Under the pieces are notes generated by a model. It was not told the DNA's origin. It did no database searches and saw only the letters and a program-made list of their open reading frames with translations. A stretch of DNA of 64,000 nucleotides, taken from the NCBI RefSeq assembly GCF_945859705.1, contig NC_079136.1, forward strand, positions 86,924,867 to 86,988,866. The letters run 5' to 3'. Made by a program: the position numbers and the translations under genes. Shown here one piece after another: positions 31,650 through 44,884 of the stretch. Source of the DNA: Episyrphus balteatus (lineage: Eukaryota > Arthropoda > Insecta > Diptera > Syrphidae). Positions within the stretch are counted from its first letter, which is position 1. Each line of letters starts with the position of its first letter.

Positions 31650-34140
31650 CCTACTTATACCTTTTGAATCTAAGATATTTTCTAATAACTTATAGTTAAT
31701 AAAAATTATCTGTGAACCATCAAGTTGCTAAATTTTTTTTGTTGAGATATCACTACAATATTTATTATAGTTATTTCAAAACTTTTAGTTTACATTTATA
31801 AAATGACATGATATGACACCAGATTATATCCAATTAGTCTCTAGTAAGTTACCTGCACAAATTTCTAACCTAACTTAAAAATAGCTTATGATATTGAAAA
31901 AGCATCGGAAAAGGGCAGAAGAATTATTTTGCCTAGAGGCCCATGACATGGTTAATCCGGCACTGGGTTTACTCTACAGCTGTTCGACTGCTAGACTGGT
32001 TTCATTAAAAAAAATATTATGTAAATCCACTATGACTCCTTTAACCATTAACCATTAAACCAAACAAAATCCCTATTTTAAATCGATCTTGTACCTTAAT
32101 TCAGAATTAACACATATTTAACTATACGACGCGTATTCATAATTCGTTCATTACAATGTTTTCTGTTTCTGAAGAACATAAAACCAAAAACAAAAGCCAT
32201 AAATGGCATTTTGCTTTTATCCCCCAACAAAATAATTATTATTATAAATTCCAATGCCAAGTCGGGTCATCTCTCTTATTATCACTGTAGTTTCGAGAAA
32301 ATTACTTAAAACCAGCATTCAATCAGTCATTTCATTCTCAGGGCATCATAATAATCTATACTATAGCATATGACGCAAGGCTGTTTCTTTGACTGATGTA
32401 CATCAAGAACACATAGCCCTGTTATTACCAACTGACTGACAACTATACAAGTGATTACCCTGTACGATCGGCAACAAAAAACATAATTTTTGGTTAAGCG
32501 CCACCAGAGGCTGAAAATAAGCCGCACCAGCCAGCACAGCGCTAGTTCGGCAAAATCTTACCCCAAAAAATATAATAAACTTCCACCTCCTCCTTCTTTC
32601 TCGTTTAATTCACCACGAATTGGCCGTCAAAAAAATATAATGACAGATAAATGAAAGGGATGCGCTTTGTGACAGCAGCCAATGCTCCGTACTGTCAATC
32701 AAAATGATTTATTAGTCTTCCCACAGTATATCATAATAATTAATCTTTGTTTTGCTGTTTGCGGCATCAAAAATATGTTTTTGAACGTATAACGGTGGCG
32801 GCGGCGGCTAGTTGGTTTATCGGCAGCTTTTGTCGCTGTTGTCGGTCAGAATGCGATGCTGCTGACCACAACGACGACCGACGACGCCGCCGCTGACGAC
32901 AGTAATTAGCTTAGCGGGAAAACGGTTGTCACATCTCGCTCAATGCTACCACCATCAGACTTTTCCAAGGAACCAACAATTATCATCGTCGTCGTCGTTG
33001 TCGTAATCGTCGGCGAATATTTGTCTTACTTAAACCTAAAACCGTATCAGCGCAACGGTCTTAAAAACATGCCTGTTATACAAGTAAAAGAGTATCTATG
33101 AAATTGTATCTCATAGCTCCATTGCAGGGGGATGTACCGCATTGCCATTACCTAGATATCTAATCACGAGTAATGCCTAATGGTACACTTGGTGAACGTG
33201 TAGTTATATTGACCGCGGCGGTTGTTTTTCCGCCCCGAAGGTCAATTGGCGATGCGAGTAGATCTTCGAATGGAGATTTCTTAATTCCCAAAGTGCATAT
33301 AGTCGAAGTCGCAATGAATGCGCGCGCACACTTATAGAAAACCATCAAGCTCTCTGAAAGTGCATCATGGGAATCCGATAAAGTGGCCAGAAACTGCAAT
33401 TCAGTTATGAAAATTTACACAAAAGTCCAAGAGAGTGAGAGAGCGAGAGAGGAAGAGTGCAAGTCTAGAGTGGATCGGGAAACAAACAGATTGATCTACG
33501 GGCGACTAGGTAGTTAACCACATTCAAACGAACCATAGCCAAAGTATTAAATCCACCCGTCATCCGGCTACGGCCAAGAGGTTAAAGGCAATATCTGGAT
33601 GGATGAGGTGGATGATTTATGGTTTTGAGTGCTGTGCGCAAGCCTGAACGCTGCTCGTTGGCCGGGCTAACTGCTGCGTATATAGAGAGAACACAGCAAG
33701 ACTCTCTATAAACACACAGAAACATCTTCTTTTTGAATCAGAGTGGTTCCCAGCCAAATGGTCCCATCATATCGCCGCCGCGCTGCCGCACAATATTGCC
33801 ATTAAGAGATTTTGCGAGAAAAACCAAACGACGACACGGGTTGATTGTAGGTATTGCGGATGAAGAAAAAAAAAAAAAGTGCATGGTGCGAGTTGCGGCA
33901 CCGAAATCAGTTAACTCAACCGACCGTCCAAGAGATCGTTCCGCGTGGCTCTTGTGCAAACAATGAGTCATAAATAACCCGACAAATCGCGATTGCCGGC
34001 GCCCAAAGAGATGCTTGTATATGTAAAGGTATAAAAGTTAACCCAATAAATGGATCATCATAATGGCTTGAGCATTGAGATTGGGATGCAAAACATTTTG
34101 AGTGCGGAACATCGCAGTGCAAAAAAGTTGTTTTGCATAT
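31650..34140. other. Non-repetitive island, candidate ss regulatory DNA
   Basis: From about 32200 the sequence is richer in G and C, lacks any repeat family I can see, and contains GTCGTCGTCGTTGTCG runs (32985-33005), TAATTAGC-type homeodomain cores (32904) and a GA-rich tract (33429-33454). Open frames on the minus strand at 33160-33399 and around 33733-34122 overlap others in both directions and show no motifs. I infer enhancer or promoter-proximal DNA of ss rather than a gene. Confidence 0.4.
33640..33690 (-). promoter_or_regulatory. Weak core-promoter candidate
   Basis: On the minus strand a TATATA box (33684-33679) is followed about 39 bases later by GTTCAGG (A at 33645), a partial initiator. 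Spacing is longer than the usual 30. It would point toward ss, but no splice donor linking it to 3319 can be assigned. Confidence 0.15.
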
Positions 34141-35879
34141 TTGCGCAAAAAGAAGTAAATTTTTCAGTTCTTATGAAGAATTTTAAGTTCTGAAAGGTTT
34201 ATTTATCGAAAATAGTTTGAAAAAGAAAAGAAGTATCAATCTTGTCTAACATTAGCTGTGTTTTATTTTCCTCGTGATCCGGATCAGATCATTGTTTTTA
34301 TTAGCTTTACAACAAAAGCAGGATTTTGTTTTGTTAGAAAAATAAAACACAGCTATTTTTACGCTAATAATATTTTCATATATTTCATGCTAGGTATTAA
34401 AAGTTAAAGAAAAGGCAAGAGTAGTTTGGGAACTCTCCAAAATGATCGGCAGTTTTTTTAACTCTATAATTCGAAGTTCGTTAACCATCCTTTTTAGTTC
34501 TCTAATTGACACCTTGACTTCATATCTGTTTTTTTATTTTTTGCGTCTAATAGATAAATAATCGATGATACAAAATAAAGGTGAAAAAATGGGTGAAATA
34601 GCCAAAGTTTTAACCACGGAGAGAGAAAATAGTACAGGGATAACTATACATCTGGTAGATTTAACTTCTTTTCTGGTATATTTAACCAGTTGTAAATTTG
34701 AAGAATGCATCTCTTCTTACCATTTTCAATTGAATGTGCAACTACCAAATCAAAAATGAAATCATCAATCGAAAAAACAAATGATGTTTATACCAAATTG
34801 AATGCGAATCGGTAGTCGCTAGTCATCTGGGAGCTTTTGACAAACTCGATGCATACTTTGGAGTTTTTTGTGAGTTGGAACCCAAGATACCTAGTCATCG
34901 TAGTTTTTGTACACTTTAGGATAGTGTCAATGGAAACCCAATTCTTCGAAAAGTGATGAGTTGGACACGATTTGAAGAGATCAACATGTACCCTCGTTTT
35001 GACGAATGAATTTTTCACCGAACCCATCAATCCGATAGAAATATTCTACAGCCCATTGAACCAATTGAATCTGACTTTATCAGCAAATTATGTTCTGTCT
35101 AAAAATCTATCCATCGATGTACAATTGAAAAGCTTCCGTGGAATTTTTTGCCCAATTATTGTTTTTGTCAACAAAAAACAAAAAAGCATTAAGAAATGAT
35201 AACTTATGGAACTTTAAATTCTTCGGTGAAAAATTACTATCACGAAAACTAGCTCAGATGTCCTTCGCATTATGCGAAGAAATTTGCAATTTGCTCAAGT
35301 AGTTGGCGAGTAGAAAAAAAAATTTGAATTTAAGCTGTTTTTCCTCTGCACCCTGCATTGTGTTCACTAACTTTTCATCCTAGATTGAAAGAATGATAAA
35401 AAAAAAACGTTATAAACATGCGCTGGAGTTCACGGAGAACCCCAATTCGTAAACTAAGGTTGAAAGTAAAAAATACTTTACATCTTCTCCAAAGGCTTAG
35501 CACACGGCCAAATGAAATGCTACTTCTGAAAATGTTAATAGGTGACTTAATATTTCGTTTATAGTTGCCTTCAAGTCTCTTTTATTTGGTTTGAAATGAA
35601 AATGTGTTCCGTTTGGATGTCCTTATATCTTGGTTTTAGTTAAAGTCTGTTTTTGGCACTCCCTACTCCTAGTTCTTTTTGAAATTTTCGTAACTTTGAT
35701 TATTTGCTTTCTTGGTTCAGCGCTACTTCCAACTTCTAAGTTATCTTTATCAAACTTCTAGGACGGCTCTGCAAAGTGGACTAAACTGTTCCTGAACCCG
35801 TCTCTATTCGAAGAACTTTCAAGTTTGCAAAGCTACAATTTCTAGAAAAGAAAAAAATTTAAAAATTCAACTTTTTTGA
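34141..35879. other. AT-rich interval without gene
   Basis: No repeats with recognisable ends, no exon. Small open frames at 34565-35199 lack features. Confidence 0.45.
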
Positions 35880-36650
35880 AAATTTTGACCGTTACATATG
35901 AAATTGAGTCTTATTTTAGCGGAATATTGAATAACAAAAAAACTAAACGAGCTACAAAATCGAGGTTTTTGGATTTCGTCTTAGTCTAGGTTACTTCAAA
36001 TTTGTGCAAAAAAATTTTTTGAATTTCGCATTTTTTTTGGATTTTAGAAGGTCACTTTTGAGCTATGTTTTCAAAACAAAATCTTGAATATTTCAAAAAC
36101 GGTTTGAGCTACAAAATTGGGGTTTGTATCAAAAATAATGTATTCAAAAGCTACAATTAATTGCAAAAGAAAAAATTAAAAAAAGTGATTTTTTAAAAAA
36201 GTCTCCACTGACTCGTCAAACCGGAAGTGTACTTCTGAAACTTTAAGTTGCAATACAAAATGACTGGGTGAAGCTACAAAATTAATTTTTGCGCAACAAA
36301 TAAGCATTTAATTAGCTACAATTTTGGGCATCAAAAAAATATTAATTTTCCTACTTTCGTCCGCTAACTTCAGTCTTATTTTAGCGGAATTTCGAATAAC
36401 AAAAAAACTGTTCAAGTTACAAAAACCAAGTTAATGTAATTGAAAAGCATTTAAAAAGCTACAAATTTGGAGGTCAACTATAAACTCATTAATTTCAATC
36501 ATTTCAGATTTTGTCCGCTAACTTCAGACTTATTTTAGCGGAAAATTCAATAATTCAAAAACTATGCGAGCTACAAATTTTTGGTTTGCGCAACAAATTA
36601 GCATTTAATTAGCTACAATTAATGAGATAAATTTGATAAAATTCCGCCAC
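35880..36650. repeat. Interspersed repeat, partner of 61560-62010
   Basis: The unit TTATTTTAGCGGAA...GAGCTACAAA recurs at 35913, 36374 and 36530. Block 36270-36640 is nearly identical to 61630-61990 (ATTAGCTACAATTTTGGGCA, CCTACTTTCGTCCGCTAACT). Confidence 0.85.
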
Positions 36651-39440
36651 AAAGTGTCCGCCAAAGTAAGGGACGTCTATAGCTCACTTATTGACATACA
36701 CAGAGAAAAATATGACCCCCTAAAAACTAACAGATAGCCTTATTGTTTTACTGTCCATAGGTACATAAGGAAATCTTATTAAAGTCAACGATTAATAAGG
36801 TTTTTTTTAAAGAGATTTCTTATTATTTTTATAGAGAAAATCTTCTTAAAATTTGAGTGAAAAATTCATTTTAGTTTTCATTGTATTTATTACGCTCTAG
36901 GCTTAGATTGCCACTCTTTATTTGGTCCCCATGCTTGACCTTGGTTCAATAACCTCCCAATTCTTAAGTTTGTAGGCTTTCAGCCCATCTACTGCTGGGT
37001 ATCTAGCACAGTTAACTTTAAATTAATAGAACCTTTTTTTGTAGGCCTTAAGACACTTTATCTATAATGACTTTATACGGTGTCTTTAAATCGTCGAGAC
37101 TAATAGCAACATGTCTTATTGTTTATTTGCTAAAACCGCAACCCTTACTTCACTCATCACGCAGACATTACTTTGAAATTTTGTCATTACGGTGTTTCTT
37201 GGTACCTGGGGGCTTCTGGAAGGTTAGTTTTAAGGTGCCTTTTTCGTCTTCTTCCACCTTTTGCATTGAGTCTTCATGCCCTGAGCAAGAACCCTCGATG
37301 GGTCATCCAGGTCAGCTGGTTTTCCCACAGTTAGTGTGGTTTGCTTGGTGAAATCAGTACTGGATACTTCTAAACAAAAAGTTGTCCCAGCCCTGATCTT
37401 AGAATTATTGCATTTTGAGTGTGCACTCGCACTCTCTCTAAGGTGTAATAACCAAAGTGCCTAACAAATAACTGATTTAATACTGATCTCAACTACACAC
37501 ATACACATACTCAAAAAATCAAATTAGAGTATAGCAGTTGTAGATATCTACACGCGTTCGTCGTCGTTGTAAGGCTTTATTGAAACATCGTATCGTCTCG
37601 TTTCCGTATTCAAGAGCCTTTAGCCCTCAGGACCTATATCGTTAACAATTCAAAGTTGCGTTAAGTGCGCATGATTAAAATAGTCTTCATTGTTTTGTTT
37701 TCTTAACATTGTGCCCCAAATATGTCATACAACTAGAACCAATAGAAGACTATAACTTAGCCGTACCGTAATTTAATCATCCTTTAAATCGCTTTAGGAA
37801 GTAAAGTCTCTTGCGCACGCGCATTATCGTCTTTAGAAGGTTGCAAAAATAATTCCACAATTTGCTATCAGATGGCAGTTAAAAAAAATTCTCTCTTGAT
37901 CCTACTTTCTTGTGCGCACAAAAAAGAGGTATAGACGTATATCCTTTTGTACAACGACGACGCAATGGATCAGTGCATAGTGCAGACTTCGTGGCTCCAT
38001 CTGATATCACTGCGCAGGTATAACGTATACTCGGCCATCATTCAGTTCAGAGGGGGTTGTGTCTGATTAATTAGAGATTTGATTAATATACAGAAAAACA
38101 TGGGGAAGAAACGAAATCACCTCTGCCGCAATATCACGACTTAGCGATCGCTTAACATTTTTGCTTTACTGCATTCGAATTTGTTTAACACCAATGCAAG
38201 CCGCTGTTTATTTAAATCCAATCCTCGTATAGTTACCGCATCAACCGTGATTCATTCATTCATCAGCCTCTCATCAGTAACGGTGGCAGAGTGTGGAGCA
38301 CCAACTTTATGTAAGGTGACGAAACTTATAACTATAGTTGAGCCTTAAGCTCTACTTTATTCGGACAGAATCCGATCGGGAGCCGAAAATTCGAAGGAGA
38401 AAAATAAACACGGGAACTTTTATCAGATACGTTCCTTACGAGCGCAATACAGTAGCTTGAAGAATATGTACACAACATACTCGACTTGTACTGGGTTGGG
38501 ATTGGGATTCGTGAAATCATTCAGCAAACTACTGTGCAGTTTGCAATAATAAGGCGATGACGACACAGAGGAACAACTGAAGTGTGGGCAGTCATGAGGA
38601 AGACCATTTAAATGTCATATCAACCATCGAAGATCTTAAGAGGACCCTGTGTCGTCGTCGTTGTCTTCGTTGGTTCTTGCAGAGGAATGGATGCTGAATT
38701 GTTTGTTTTTTTTTTTTATACTTTTCCGCTTAGTTCTTCTTGTTGTTTGTTGGTGCTCTATGAAGTTACCAACGAGGAATTGGCCAAACAACAGAAGGGT
38801 TTTTATACTCCTTTGTATATTATTCTTTTTACTTTTGTTTTTGTCTACACGAAACCAAAGTGTGTCGTTTTAAAAATGAACTGATATTGAGTGAGGGACA
38901 TAAACTACCTAACCTACCTATAAGGAAGACGACTGTTAAAGGTGTTGAAATTTATGTCTTACCAGAGCGTCAGGTAGTAGTATATCGCGAAGTTGCAATA
39001 AAAAATGAGATGCAGGTAGCAGATACTTTGTCCAAATGAAATAAATGATTCAATAAGTTGTATAGTAAAAAAAAAAAAATAAATAAAATGAAGAAGAATT
39101 AACTGTATGTTGTCTTTGAATGCTTTCAAGATTGAAAAGATTATTATTGGATTTAAAATATTGGAAGCCATGTAAGGTATATTATTTAAGTTGAGTTTAG
39201 GGAATTTGCTGACGGTGAGACTTTTAAATAGATTGAAGTTCCCATATAGTAGGTTTATATCCATAAATGCAAGACTCATCAAGTTATTATTTAAATTTAG
39301 GTCTTCGAGTGTTGTCTGTTGTGTTGAACATCTCTTTACAATTATACAGCTCTTGATTTTGGGTTCATCAAGGTCAAGTAGAAAAAAAGACTGAACTACT
39401 TTTCACTCAAAAATCTGAGATCACTTTATTTCCTGTCAAA
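36651..39440. other. Non-repetitive island, no gene seen
   Basis: Less AT-rich around 37350-38900 with no repeat family seen. Possible regulatory DNA of ss. Frames at 37067-37351 and 38332-38884 overlap in several phases and lack motifs. Confidence 0.4.
38019..38050 (+). promoter_or_regulatory. Weak core-promoter candidate, plus strand
   Basis: TATAACG at 38019 is followed 25 bases later by TTCAGTTC, an exact insect initiator core (TCAGTT, A at 38044). It would transcribe away from ss. No exon or transcript support. Confidence 0.18.
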
Positions 39441-41159
39441 GAGCAGAAGTCCTTGGATTTTAAAATCAAATCCCATAACCGAAATCAACCATCTTAAGAA
39501 AACCTTCAACACCTATTCCATTCACGTGAAATTCTAAAATAAGAAGCGTTCAAATGGAGGTTAGATTAAATTAACCTAAAGCATTTCTAAAACAGGCGGA
39601 AACAACGCTTTGCTTTGGAAAATAAGAAGTTTTTCAAAGCCATTTTGACGTGATAAAGGAAGGAAATCTTTTGATTCACGTGAATCGAATAGCAGAATAG
39701 GCCTGAATAGAATTCTTTCTGGCATCTTCAAACCAGGGTTTCTTCTTTCCAGAATTACGAAAATAGGCTTTCAACACCAGTCAAGCTGAAGTAGTAGGAG
39801 TTACAGTTACCTGAAGAAAACATCAATAAAGTTAAACTTGGTGAGAAAAAAAATTATTTTCTTCTCTCTATCATGTTGTCCTTTGGCAAATGGTTATTTT
39901 CGAAAACTCTTTGCGGCGATGCCTCGCAGCTGACTACAAATATTGCAGGAATGAACAAAGAATTGTGGCGACACGACACCATCAGTTGCAACTTGCACTA
40001 GTTGAAAAAAAGCACGAATATTTTGCGATTTTAAAAAAGTGAGAATTTAAAGTTATTGTGGTAAAAAAAAATTTGATATGTTTATCGACAATCAAGGTAT
40101 GTTTAATACTTTAAGCAAAAATTTATTTGTTAAAAAACTGTATTTTTTCATACGGAAGAATTGAACATTTAAACATTAATGTTTTAAAATATGCGCAACA
40201 CGCCGCAACACAGTCTAACGTATAGGTATATTATTCAACTGCAAGATATGTATAGAACAATCTTACATTTCAAAAAATTGCCCGAGTTTGCCCCCACGAA
40301 CAGATAGTTTGAAAATTACTCTTCAAAAACGACCCTTGTTAATAGATTTTTATATTATTCCATTGAATATACATATTACACTAATTTTTTTTTTATAATT
40401 TTTTCTCCAGGGATACCTTTTAAAATGTTTACAGAAATAGTGTTCCGAATTTCAAAAGATTTGGTGAAGTAATTAAGTGGATAAGCACTTAAGTGGGTTT
40501 TACTGTACCAAGAAAATGAAAATGTTAGCTTCCAAATAAATTTTTAGTCACTTGGTACCTATTTGAGTTAAAAAATGTGCCCACAAAATTTTGGCCAGGT
40601 GTTAGACCGAAATACCGCACTTTTTGGGTTCATGGTAAACCAAAACAATAGATAATCACCCTTCCTCCTCCTAAGATTTGCTTTTGTAGTGTTGGGAGCA
40701 AAAATACAATTTTCATACCCTGTGAGTCTAACTCGAGTTTTATGAGCTATAGTGCAAGAACAGTGCGTTGTACAAAAAAACTGCTAAGGTATAAAATGTA
40801 GATAATTTAAAGCTCAACATTTTTGCTAAAGCACTTTATTCGACTTAAATTATAAGAAAAAAGTTATGATGAATACAAGGGTTTTTTACTCTGAAAAACC
40901 CTGTTTTTTTTTAGTTCAAACTGTAATATTTTTTGATCTAACTTCAACTTTGGAAACTTTTATACTTTTTTAAAAACTGCAATACCGGAATAAGTTTTAA
41001 AAATAATAAACCAGAGTCGCACAATACAAATTTTTTTCGTCTTCTTGCTCTGAAATAAAATTAAGAAATTGAGTTTTTGCGAAACTTGTAACTGATATTA
41101 ATTTTCGCAGAAAAATGGCGTATGAAATAAAAAATATTTTTATTAATTAATTGTTTCTT
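39441..41159. other. Interval without gene
   Basis: AT-rich with diverged repeat flavour from about 40000, but no ends, no duplicated copy found in the window and no coding. Confidence 0.45.
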
Positions 41160-42890
41160 ATGAGTATCAATATAGCTCAGGGAAATTAGTCAAAATATGG
41201 GCATGAAATCGCATTTTTCGCGGGACAAAATTTTTTTCATGGAATGTGTTCGGGTGGTTGTCCTTATCATAAAAGTCAATTTGTTGGGAAAATTGGAGGT
41301 TGGGAACAGCCGCCATCTTGGAAAAGAGATTGGTATCGTTTTTATTGAATAGCTCCATTGTTATTCATTTTAACAAAAAATGACAAAGGTAAGACTTATC
41401 AACAATAAAATTATCTAAAAAATGATATACAAAACAATTCCGTGAGTTGATTAAATAAAATTTTACAGTTGGTCAAAGTGCGGGTTTGTATCACAAGGTT
41501 TGGACAAAATGACATTTGTTCATATATCTGACGAACTTTTGATTTGTTTGGATAATTCTTCAAGAATGAATTATAGTACTTATAATTACCTATAAAATGA
41601 GCCCACAATCGTTATTGTAACCATCGTATTGTAGAAGTAATCCAACTCCGAAACTCTCCATATACTAGTCAAAAGTGAGAAAAAAGCTAGTTTTTTGCTA
41701 GTAGGCCGAGAAAATTTTGGGAGAAGAGGTTTAACCAGAATACAAGTACGCAGTTTTGCAGCCATACACGTGTTAAAGTCGATTTCAAAGGTCTGACAAC
41801 TCTAATTTTGTGCTTTATACGGTGTTTGGGGGGTTAAATAACGTAAGTTTTTCAATTAACGTGAATGGGCTAAATTTATACTATTTGAAATTATAAATAC
41901 ACAAGCTGATGCTCTATTATTTTTCCTAAATCTAGACACTTCAATCTTGAGGATGTGACCAATAGAACTCAACATATAAGCCGTTTATACGATTATGTTT
42001 TAGAGGCTTTTTTGTTTCGATTTTTGTTTGTTTATTTGAATTGAAAAGCCTGATATGGTTAGTTAAAAAAGCTTATATCGTGAGTTCTATTAACCCCATA
42101 GCAAAGATTGAGGTGTCCAGATTTAGGAAAAATAATAGAGCATCAGCTTGTGTATTTATAATTTCAAATACTATAAATTTAGCCTATTCACGTTAATTGG
42201 AAAACTTACGTTATTTAACCCCCCAAAAACCGTATAAAGCACAAAATTAGAGTTGTCAGACCTTTGAAATCGACATTAACACGTGTATGGCTGCAAAACT
42301 GCGTACTTGTATTCTGGTTAAACCTCTTCTCCCAAAATTTTCTCGGCCTACTAGCAAAAAACTAGCTTTTTTCTCACTTTTGACTAGTACATGGAGAGTT
42401 TCGGAGTTGGATTACTTCTACAATACGATGGTTACAATAACGATTGTGGGCTCATTTTATAGGTAATTATAAGTACTATAATTCATTCTTGAAGAATTAT
42501 CCAAACAAATCAAAAGTTCGTCAGATATATGAACAAATGTCATTTTGTTCCAACCTTGCGATACAAACCCGCACTTTGACCAACTGTAAAATTTTATTTA
42601 ATCAACTCACGGAATTGTTTTGTATATCATTTTTTAGATAATTTTATTGTTGATAAGTCTTACCTTTGTCATTTTTTGTTAAAATGAATAACAATGGAGC
42701 TATTCAATAAAAACGATACCAATCTCTTTTCCAAGATGGCGGCTGTTCCCAACCTCCAATTTTCCCAACAAATTGACTTTTATGATAAGGACAACCACCC
42801 GAACACATTCCATGAAAAAAATTTTGTCCCGCGAAAAATGCGATTTAAATTACTAATTGCCCTGGGCTAATATATCTATCATAATTTCAT
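41160..42890. repeat. 1.7-kb near-perfect palindrome (giant foldback)
   Basis: The arms fold around about 42025. Successive pairs are TCGCGGGACAAAATTTTTTT at 41218 with its complement near 42820; GAACAGCCGCCATCTTGG at 41304 with CCAAGATGGCGGCTGTTC at 42732; and CAAGCTGATGCTCTATTATT at 41902 with its complement at 42133. Even the central AGAACTCA...ATATAAGC blocks pair. Outer ends TCAGGGAAATTAGT and ACTAATTGCCCTGGG diverge. Differences along the arms are few. A 65-codon frame occurs in each arm (41411-41608 minus, 42444-42641 plus), differing at two residues; I recognise no family. Confidence 0.93.
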
Positions 42891-44760
42891 AGTCACAACC
42901 CAAGCACAAATTTCGTGTTGACCTGTGTAATCTAAAGTATGTTAAAAGTTTGGGAAAGCCAATGAGCAGAACATTCTAAGTGAAAGAGATCCGAACCAGA
43001 CAGAAGTGGTTTTGCATTCACACTCTTTCTTTGAAAAGTAATGAATTTTTACAATAGGTACTTTATTGATTTTTTTCATGATTTTGACATGAAAAATTAC
43101 TTTTGCTACCATTCTATCTAAGGATTTTTATAACACAAATTAATTTTATACTTTTCTGAATCCGCCGACTTTCTGGAAACCTATAAGTGGGTAACTTTCT
43201 GCTAACTGCACTGCATTAAAATAAAATAACACAAGAAAATGAAAATTCAAACTTTATTTAAAAAGTCCATATCCATATACAAGTAACTACATAAGCCTTA
43301 TTTATCATAATTTGCATATAAACAGTTCCTGCAATAGTTTTGATTCATGACATCGAACTTAATAGCGACTTTGCAATCAGCTAAATTCCACGTCTCAAAG
43401 TTATCATTTACATCGGGCAGCCAATTTACATTTTTCCACTTCAATCAGGGTCTCATGCTTGATGTTTAAAGTGTTTTACTCTGACACTGATTCGCCAGGC
43501 AAGGCCTTATATCAAAGTGGCGTCCGATAAAAAAATACTTACAAAAAAAAAAAAAAGAACGTTGCACGAATTCATTTGACCAGCACATTGGGTCTTAGTT
43601 TTTTTTTTTATCCATTTTTCTTCTGCAACTGCATTTGCAGTTTTGCACTGAGGATATATGGATGTGTAAAAAACATAAAACCACTTCGTTTGCCACAAAC
43701 AACAAGGACAGCGAAAAAACACCGAACGATATCAACAGAAGAGTCTTGATTTAGAGCTCAAAGTGCACTTATATAGCAAGTCCTTTAAATACACATACAT
43801 ACACACACCTGTACGCTCCCATGCACAAATGTGCGTGCTCAGTGATTCATTTCCGCATCGAGCTACATACCAAGTTGCAATTTCTGTCACGTCATCGCAT
43901 CTACACGGGGGGCACTCTATGAGAGTGGGTGGAGGTATAGTCACTTCGTCTGCCTGAGGTTGTCCTTGCATTGTTGCACTTTATTTTGCTTTCTGAAGAA
44001 GCAATTGCAACTTGCAATCGTTTTTTTTTTTATGTGGCACATTTTTTTTAAGTAGAATCTTTGAAATTTGGAGAGCAATTTAACCCAAAAGATTGTCCTT
44101 GAAATCCTTCAATTTGGCAAAATTATGTGAAACTAAAAAAAAAAAAGTAATTGGCAATGCCCATCGAATTTCGGAGAAACGAAATAAGGTAATTTTGTAT
44201 TTAAGCTGTCAATCAGACATTTTGGTTGATGTTGAGGGTTTTGTCGAATTTTGGGATTTTTCTTTATTTTCTTTTCTTTTATAGGGCATCTTCTATTTGA
44301 ACTTATCAAAATTGACCTTACGAAACGATTACAGACACATTATACATGTTTTACGAGATTGATAGGAAAATTATACAGTATCTGGCTTTAATTTGTGTCG
44401 ATATACAAGCGGTGGACCTTTTATCTGATAAAATAGTCTGAACCTATGATACGATTTTTTGTGAAATTGTTAATCAACTATGTTAAAGAGTAAAAATTAT
44501 GTTTATTATGTGGGATTATAGCATATTGAGTGATTTTTTTCAAAATTGTTTTCAAGAATTTTTCATACCTAATATACCTACTGAGATCAAGTTGACAATG
44601 AACATACGAGCGTGATGACTGATGAGGATTGAATTTAAGGTCAATTTTAGTCAGCCAGTCAAAACCTCTGCGGGTTACATCAGAATTATAAAAGCTTAAA
44701 TGCAACTAAAAGTCATAAGGAATTGGTCTTTGTGAAGTTGGCATTGGCACCCCCAAATGC
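42891..44760. other. Non-repetitive interval, no gene seen
   Basis: 43200-43990 is the least AT-rich part. Overlapping frames at 43507-43971 have no motifs. No RNA gene detected. Confidence 0.4.
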
Positions 44761-44884
44761 TAATTTTTTTTTCAAACCTGTCTAGTTCCTACCAAGGTTA
44801 GGTAGGAAAGGATAGGCCAACTTTTTTTGAATTTTAAAGTTCAGTTTTATTAAATTAAATCTAAAAATATAAAGATTTTTTTTT

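Noticed and set aside
33160..33399. 79-codon minus-strand frame in the 33-kb island
   Set aside because: No splice sites in register, no recognisable motif; the island looks like non-coding conserved DNA.
41411..42641. Conserved 65-residue protein encoded twice
   Set aside because: The two copies are the arms of one palindrome, so identity comes from the DNA duplication; no codon-level evidence of selection. Kept only as a question under findings.
43507..43971. Cysteine-containing minus-strand frames
   Set aside because: No signal peptide, no regular cysteine spacing, overlapped by plus-strand frames.
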